This document shows positions 6,503-9,958 of a stretch of 9,958 nucleotides of DNA, one piece after another (within the stretch, counting starts at the first letter, position 1; every line of letters begins with the position of its first letter). The DNA comes from DAOVRL01 sp964459805 (lineage in GTDB: Bacteria; Planctomycetota; Phycisphaerae; Sedimentisphaerales; Anaerobacaceae), in contig CAYWOD010000130.1 in NCBI GenBank assembly GCA_964459805.1, positions 1 to 9,958 on the forward strand. Direction: 5' to 3'. Made by a program: the position numbers and the translations under genes. Below the pieces are notes generated by a model. That model saw nothing but the letters and a program-made list of their open reading frames with translations. It ran no database searches and was not told the origin of the DNA.

Positions 6503-8602
6503 TCACGCCTCCAAAGTAATCCTCGCATCGACGGCAATCGGAGTCGTGCCCTCGCGGCCGACGACGTATGGGTTTATGTCCATCTCCTTGATCTGGGGGA
6601 ACTCAGTGACCAATTGCGAGAGTCTTTGCAAGCCCTCGGCAATCCTGTCTATGTCCACACCCTCGTCGCCTCTTACGCCCTGCAATATTCTATACGTCTT
6701 TGTGTTGATGAGCATTTGTTTTGCTTCCCGGGCCGTTAGAGGAGCCAGGTAGAAAGATACATCTTTGAGCACCTCCACCATAACCCCGCCCATACCGAAC
6801 ATCATCAGCGGGCCAAAGTGAGGATCGCGATTCATTCCAAGAATAACTTCTTTTCCCTTCCTGCACATCTCCTGAACGAGAACGCCAAGAATGTTTGCAC
6901 TGGGAAGCTTCTTAGGTATCCGATATATCATCAGGTCAAAGGCATCTCTGACTTGCTGCTCGCTATTGAGGCCGATCTTTACGCCGCCCACGTCGGATTT
7001 GTGTAATATGTCCGGCGACCAAATCTTTAATACGACGGGATACCCTAACTGCTGGGCTATGTTTGCGGCCTGATCGACTGTGGTAGCGATAGAGCCTTTT
7101 GGCGTCACAAAACCGTATGCTTCAAGAATCTCCTTGGATTCGGCCTCACCTATCTCAAGAATTCCCTGCCGCAGATGTCTTTCTACTATGTTCTCAACCT
7201 TGCGGCGATTGACGGGGAATAGCTTAACGACCCGTTTTGGCTTAGACAGCCATCCAACATAGCGAACCATGGCTTCTATTGTGGCAACGGCACTTTCCGT
7301 TGAATCGTACTGCGGGACTCCGCCCAGACGCAAGACTTTAACTCCCTCGGCGACCTTAGCGGCGCCGAGGAAGCAGGCAAGAACAGGCTTGGAGGGCTTC
7401 TTACGTGAGACTCTGACGATAGCCTCGGCGGTGGCGGCCGATTCGGTCATCGCTTGCGGCGTCAAGAGCACCAAAACGACATCGACATCAGGATCGTCCA
7501 GAACAACGTCGAGGGCAAACTCATACCGATCTGCAAGTGCGTCGCCGAGAACATCTACGGGATTGTGCAAATTGGCTGCGGGCGGCAGCCTCGATGCCAG
7601 TTTAGCTACGGTATCGGCATCGAATTTGGCAAAGGTAAGAGTCTTTCGCTCGACGGCATCTGCCGCCATAATTCCGGGTCCCCCTGCATTGGTGACTACG
7701 GCCACCCTTGGACCGGCAGGCAGCGGCTGATTCGCAAAGGCCTGCGCGTAATCAAACTGCTGCTTGATCGAATCACACCTTATTATCCCCGAACGCTCAA
7801 ATGCAGATTCATACGCCGTTTCGCTGCCGGCAAGGCTTCCCGTATGGGAAGAGGCCGCCTTTGCGCCGGCCTGCGTTCCTCCGGATTTCATCAGGAGTAT
7901 CGGCTTTATGTGAGAAATCTGTTCTGCCAGCCTCACAAAAGCATTGCCGTCGCTGATGCTTTCAAGATAGCCGGCAATGACTTTCGTTTCATCGTCGGCA
8001 GCTACAGCCTCTATTAAGTCCAGCTCATCAACATCTGCCTTGTTGCCTATGCTGACAAGCTTGCTGAATCCAATATCGCTTGCGTTAGCCATATCAAGGA
8101 TAGCAGCAAGCAGCGCACCGGACTGTGAGAGATACGCAATGGCGCCTGCTGCGGGAAGGTCGCCGCCAAAACTGGCATTCAGATTATTTGCCGGGACAAT
8201 CAGCCCCAGGCAGTTCGGGCCGATGACTCTGATGCCGGCCTGCTTTGCAATTTGAATGACCTGCTCTTCAAGAGCCCTGCCCTCTTTGCCGACTTCCCTG
8301 AAAGCGGCGGTAATAATGATGACCGCCTTGACCCCAACCTTTGCGCATTGCTGCATTACGGACGGGACAATCTTGGCCGGAACGATAATAATGACAAGGT
8401 CCGGGGTATCTCCGATCGACTCAAGGTCCGGGAAGCATTTCAGGCCTTCAATAGTGTCGGCCTTGGGATTGACTGGAAAAATCCTGCCCCCATACCCGGC
8501 CTCCATCATATTGGCTAAAATCTCATAGCCAACTTTACTTTTCTGCCGGGACGCACCCACAATCGCAACAGATCGCGGATTGAAAAAGCTCTCAAGAGCC
8601 AT
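6503..8602 (-). CDS. Acetate/acyl-CoA synthetase, ADP-forming, single-chain (alpha+beta)
   Basis: Reversibly converts acyl-CoA + ADP + Pi to acid + ATP + CoA. In fermenting organisms this usually makes ATP from acetyl-CoA while excreting acetate. At 699 residues it holds both subunits of the archaeal-type enzyme. The alpha part has an N-terminal CoA-binding Rossmann domain (SVAIVGAS, 11-18), GPNCLG (128-133) and the phospho-accepting histidine H253 in SSHTGSLAG. The beta part, from about 465 on, is an ATP-grasp domain with LHKSDVGGVKIG (H534) and the closing EMDINPYVV (673-681). All key residues seem intact, so it should be active, unlike the degenerate synthetase half of Pat proteins. It has no GNAT domain; that sits on the next gene product. 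The ATG is preceded by AAAGGAC (8613-8619), 10 bases away. It is the first gene of the operon. Acetate is the likely substrate from context; propionate, aryl acids or other acyl groups are possible. Confidence 0.92.
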   Translation of the reverse strand: MALESFFNPRSVAIVGASRQKSKVGYEILANMMEAGYGGRIFPVNPKADTIEGLKCFPDLESIGDTPDLVIIIVPAKIVPSVMQQCAKVGVKAVIIITAAFREVGKEGRALEEQVIQIAKQAGIRVIGPNCLGLIVPANNLNASFGGDLPAAGAIAYLSQSGALLAAILDMANASDIGFSKLVSIGNKADVDELDLIEAVAADDETKVIAGYLESISDGNAFVRLAEQISHIKPILLMKSGGTQAGAKAASSHTGSLAGSETAYESAFERSGIIRCDSIKQQFDYAQAFANQPLPAGPRVAVVTNAGGPGIMAADAVERKTLTFAKFDADTVAKLASRLPPAANLHNPVDVLGDALADRYEFALDVVLDDPDVDVVLVLLTPQAMTESAATAEAIVRVSRKKPSKPVLACFLGAAKVAEGVKVLRLGGVPQYDSTESAVATIEAMVRYVGWLSKPKRVVKLFPVNRRKVENIVERHLRQGILEIGEAESKEILEAYGFVTPKGSIATTVDQAANIAQQLGYPVVLKIWSPDILHKSDVGGVKIGLNSEQQVRDAFDLMIYRIPKKLPSANILGVLVQEMCRKGKEVILGMNRDPHFGPLMMFGMGGVMVEVLKDVSFYLAPLTAREAKQMLINTKTYRILQGVRGDEGVDIDRIAEGLQRLSQLVTEFPQIKEMDINPYVVGREGTTPIAVDARITLEA
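6508..6512 (-). promoter_or_regulatory. Ribosome binding site deciding the start of the CoA-transferase/GNAT gene
   Basis: GGAGG on the minus strand lies six bases before ATG at 6501 and inside the last codons of the ADP-forming synthetase, whose TGA stop occupies 6503-6505. The TGA-T-ATG arrangement points to stop-start coupling and fixes the start at 6501 rather than 6537. Confidence 0.8.
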
Positions 8603-8650
8603 ATCAACAAAAGTCCTTTCTGAACCAACGCAGGTTCCTAAAGATGCGCT

Positions 8651-8679
8651 ACTATACTGTACGGAGCGTTTGTTTTCAA
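8651..8679 (-). promoter_or_regulatory. Sigma-70-type promoter of the three-gene minus-strand operon
   Basis: Read on the minus strand: TTGAAA (8674-8679), a 17-base spacer, then TATAGT (8651-8656). Each box differs from consensus at one base. Transcription would start near 8644, giving a leader of about 40 bases before the ATG at 8602. Confidence 0.7.
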
Positions 8680-8708
8680 CGTTTTTTCCAATTTATTGTG
8701 ACTTGGTA

Positions 8709-8725
8709 CGGGCCTTTCGGGCCCG
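8709..8725. promoter_or_regulatory. GC-rich inverted repeat between the divergent promoters
   Basis: CGGGCC (8709-8714) and GGCCCG (8720-8725) form a perfect 6-bp stem around TTTCG. It lies in the roughly 75 bases between the two divergent -35 boxes, where a regulator could affect both directions. There is no T-tract on either side, so it is not an obvious terminator. An operator role is only a possibility. Confidence 0.25.
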
Positions 8726-8754
8726 CCCCCGGACGAGTTGGCCTGGAACAATAC

Positions 8755-8782
8755 TTGCGACGATGCACAAAGACGCTATAAT
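8755..8782 (+). promoter_or_regulatory. Sigma-70-type promoter reading into the Cdd1/phosphoesterase pair
   Basis: TTGCGA (8755-8760), a 16-base spacer and a perfect TATAAT (8777-8782). The expected start is near 8789, about 75 bases before the first possible start codon of the damaged helix-hairpin-helix gene. Confidence 0.6.
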
Positions 8783-8792
8783 TCACGAACCG

Positions 8793-8863
8793 AGGTCGGC
8801 TGGATATTGCATTTACGTTCGGCGGACTAATCGAAGAGCCAGAGGGATTCTGGGGACCGACCT
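8793..8863 (+). promoter_or_regulatory. Structured leader before the Cdd1-like gene
   Basis: AGGTCGG (8793-8799) is exactly complementary to CCGACCT (8857-8863), closing a 71-base element that begins just after the predicted transcription start and ends one base before the ATG at 8865. Inside it, CCAGA (8839-8843) and TCTGG (8849-8853) form a hairpin around GGGAT. A further long-range pair, GGCGGA (8821-8826) with TCCGCC (8874-8879), would compete with the outer stem. It may be a regulatory leader or chance; no known riboswitch is recognised. Confidence 0.3.
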
Positions 8864-8864
8864 T

Positions 8865-9130
8865 ATGAGGTAATCCGCCACAGAACAGTTACAACAAATT
8901 CCCGGCGTGGGGGAACGAATCGCCCAGGACCTGCGGGATATCGGCATCACCGTGTAGATCAGCTCAAGGGACGCAAACCCGAACGGCTTTATCGAAAACT
9001 GTGTGATTTCAAGGGCGGTCCCGTTGATAAGTGCATGCTCTACGTATTTCGCTGCGCCGTATATTATGCGTCAACTAAAGAGCACGACCCAAACTTATTG
9101 AAATGGTGGAACTGGAAAGATAGAGATTAA
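8865..9130 (+). pseudogene. Cdd1 ('pathogenicity locus') helix-hairpin-helix protein, disrupted
   Basis: Two frames together give a recognisable small Cdd1-family protein. From 8883 the frame reads EQLQQIPGVGERIAQDLRDI..., a helix-hairpin-helix DNA-binding motif, up to a TAG at 8955. From 8954 in the -1 frame the family continues as VDQLKGRKPERLYRKLCDF, then DKCMLYVFRCAVYYA and finally NLLKWWNWKDRD, ending at TAA 9128-9130. Only two bases (8952-8953) replace one codon at the junction, so a single-base deletion explains the shift. The candidate start ATG (8865, preceded by GGGGA) is followed at codon 3 by TAA (8871), and no other usual start lies in that frame before the motif. An intact gene would be about 90 residues. 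No canonical slippery heptamer is seen, so programmed frameshifting is unlikely. The family's function is poorly known; its HhH motif suggests DNA binding. Confidence 0.75.
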
Positions 9131-9494
9131 GTCCGCCCAATTCGTTGTACAAGAGCATACGAGGCAAGGCAAACCCGCTCACTGGGATTTGATGCTCGAG
9201 GCCGGCGGAGTCCTGCAGACTTATCGGCTTGAGCTGCCGCCGAGCCGATTACTCGGTCGCTCAACTACCGCGACGAGAATCCCCGACCATCCGCTTAAGT
9301 TTCTGACCTATGAAGGGAGCGTCAACAAAGACCTCGGCAGCGTCCAAATAGTCGATTCGGGAACATATCAACTGCTCAGTGAAACAGTCGAGTCTCTCCA
9401 AGTGGAACTGGAAGGAAAGGTTCTAAGGGGGCGATTTCGCCTTGCCCATATCGAGGGCGACAGGTGGAAGTTCAAGGAGCGTACCGAAGCCTAA
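9126..9494 (+). CDS. LigD-type DNA 3'-phosphoesterase domain protein (stand-alone), start uncertain
   Basis: About 122 residues if counted from ATT at 9126. Similar to the N-terminal 3'-phosphoesterase module of bacterial NHEJ ligase LigD and to its stand-alone relatives, manganese-dependent enzymes that clean 3' ends of broken DNA. Visible are FVVQEH, HWDLMLEAGG (codons 9180-9209), DHPLKF, the YEGSV block, DSGTYQLL and RGRFRL. The metal-binding set (H at 9156, H at 9180, D at 9186) and the later DHP histidine (9288) are present. The reading frame is open from 9102, but no ATG, GTG or CTG occurs before TTG 9189/ATG 9192. Starting there would cut off three of these residues. Translation must therefore begin at a rare codon such as ATT 9126, which overlaps the Cdd1 stop, or the gene has lost its start. 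It is paired with the damaged Cdd1-like gene upstream. Confidence 0.7.
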   Translation: MKSAQFVVQEHTRQGKPAHWDLMLEAGGVLQTYRLELPPSRLLGRSTTATRIPDHPLKFLTYEGSVNKDLGSVQIVDSGTYQLLSETVESLQVELEGKVLRGRFRLAHIEGDRWKFKERTEA

Positions 9495-9553
9495 TCCGAT
9501 TTCGCCCATTTTTGTATTGTTGACTTGCATGGGCCTTTGTGTTAGGCTTTTTT
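9487..9553 (+). terminator. Nested-hairpin intrinsic terminator after the phosphoesterase gene
   Basis: AAGCCTAA (9487-9494, including the TAA stop) is perfectly complementary to TTAGGCTT (9542-9549). Inside it GCCCAT (9504-9509) pairs with ATGGGC (9529-9534). The outer stem runs straight into TTTTTT (9548-9553). A shorter alternative hairpin, GCCT (9533-9536)/AGGC (9544-9547), also abuts the T-tract. Either form would end transcription before the ATPase gene, separating the two units. Confidence 0.7.
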
Positions 9554-9578
9554 GCGTTCGAGAGAATTGATCTAAGAT
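9551..9578 (+). promoter_or_regulatory. Possible weak promoter of the ATPase gene
   Basis: TTTGCG (9551-9556), a 16-base spacer and TAAGAT (9573-9578) lie between the terminator and the ATPase start. The match is poor. An alternative is TTGACT (9520-9525) with TAGGCT (9543-9548) at 17 bases, which overlaps the terminator. The gene needs a promoter about here if the terminator works, but the choice is unsure. Confidence 0.25.
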
Positions 9579-9598
9579 CCTTAACTATAGGTGAAAAC

Positions 9599-9958
9599 AT
9601 GAAGATACACGTTCAAAATCTAGGGGTTCTCAAGCAAGCGGATTTTGAAGTCGGCGATTTGACTATCATCTGTGGCAAGAACAACACCGGCAAAACTTAT
9701 GCGACTTATGCACTATATGGATTTCTAAAGATATGGAAGCACCTTATGCATATAGGGATAGGATTGCCTAAGATCGAAGAACTCATAGAGCAGAATGCAT
9801 TAAAAATTGACCTTGATAAAATATGGAAAGAAAGAAAAAAGATCTTTGATAAAGTTTGCAAAAGATATAGTAGCGTTCTGTATAAGATTTTTGCTTCAGA
9901 AGAAAAGGGTGCAGGTTTGGTTTTACGTAGTCACTCATGCCGATCTCCGTACATATTT
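9599..9958 (+). CDS. AAA/ABC-type ATPase (AAA_15/OLD-like), N-terminal part
   Basis: The first 120 codons of a gene that runs off the window. The N-terminus (MKIHVQNLGVLKQADFEVGD) and Walker A GKNNTGKT (residues 26-33) have the pattern of RecF/OLD/SMC-like ATPases grouped as AAA_15, followed by YATYALYGFL and a lysine-rich helical stretch. AGGTG (9589-9593) sits five bases before the ATG. Base composition differs clearly: my hand count gives 34 G+C in 120 bases at 9781-9900, against about 39 in 60 bases within acs (1681-1740). That points to recent acquisition. Such ATPases often belong to anti-phage or toxin-like two-gene systems whose partner lies downstream, but the Walker B and C-terminal domains that would identify the subfamily are outside the window. 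Confidence 0.8.
   Translation, partial: MKIHVQNLGVLKQADFEVGDLTIICGKNNTGKTYATYALYGFLKIWKHLMHIGIGLPKIEELIEQNALKIDLDKIWKERKKIFDKVCKRYSSVLYKIFASEEKGAGLVLRSHSCRSPYIF

Noticed and set aside
6502..6537. Earlier start of the CoA-transferase/GNAT gene at 6537
   Set aside because: It would overlap the upstream gene by 35 bases and has a poor ribosome binding site, whereas ATG 6501 has GGAGG six bases upstream.
8793..8863. A tRNA-like element, suggested by 71 bases closed by a 7-bp stem
   Set aside because: No T-arm with GTTCRA-type loop in the right place, no anticodon arm and no D-arm could be fitted.
8580..8873. 97-codon plus-strand frame ending at the TAA at 8871
   Set aside because: It spans the start of the ADP-forming synthetase and both promoters and resembles nothing. 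Only its end shares frame with the Cdd1 remnant.
8949..8960. Programmed frameshift site in the Cdd1-like gene
   Set aside because: The sequence around 8949-8957 has no X-XXY-YYZ heptamer or prfB-like signal, and the gene also has a stop at codon 3, so mutation or sequence error is more likely.
1..9958. CRISPR array, insertion sequence ends, rRNA or tRNA genes
   Set aside because: No regularly spaced repeats, transposase-like frames, terminal inverted repeats with target duplications, or RNA gene signatures were seen on reading both strands.

Overview
This window looks like a chromosomal piece of an anaerobic or facultative bacterium with about 50-55% GC. It is organised around acetate and acetyl-CoA metabolism and ends at the edge of an accessory region. 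Gene style and content (a single-chain ADP-forming acyl-CoA synthetase, a CoA-transferase fused to a GNAT domain, an OFA-family carrier, a stand-alone LigD-type phosphoesterase beside a Cdd1/helix-hairpin-helix gene) would fit an uncultured Planctomycetota/Phycisphaerae-like or deltaproteobacterial lineage. That assignment is a guess from gene content, not something proved here.

Left part, plus strand (82-3411): AMP-forming acetyl-CoA synthetase (acs) is followed, after an 81-bp gap holding a GC-rich hairpin, by an OFA-type major facilitator carrier. A U-tract terminator at 3441-3473 closes this unit. Middle part, minus strand (8602 down to 3484): a very tight three-gene operon runs towards it. 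It encodes an ADP-forming acetate/acyl-CoA synthetase, then an acetyl-CoA hydrolase/transferase with a C-terminal GNAT acetyltransferase domain, then a class I histone-deacetylase-fold (AcuC-like) deacetylase. Gaps are 1 and 3 bases, the ribosome binding sites sit inside the preceding genes, and the third gene starts with TTG. A strong promoter (TTGAAA-N17-TATAGT) precedes the operon.

Right part, plus strand: a divergent promoter (TTGCGA-N16-TATAAT) leads into a damaged Cdd1/'pathogenicity locus' helix-hairpin-helix gene with a premature stop and a frameshift. Next comes a small LigD-type 3'-phosphoesterase gene with no ordinary start codon, closed by a nested hairpin terminator. After it the base composition drops sharply and the window ends inside an AAA/ABC-type ATPase gene with an intact Walker A motif, possibly the edge of a defence or mobile region.

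The most interesting reading is functional. Three different acetate<->acetyl-CoA enzymes, a probable monocarboxylate carrier, a Pat-like lysine acetyltransferase domain and a lysine deacetylase lie in one locus. Acs keeps the C-terminal lysine motif that is the classic target of reversible acetylation. The locus therefore looks like an acetate-assimilation versus acetate-excretion switch with its own acetylation 'writer' and 'eraser'. The individual families are known; the regulatory circuit here is inference.
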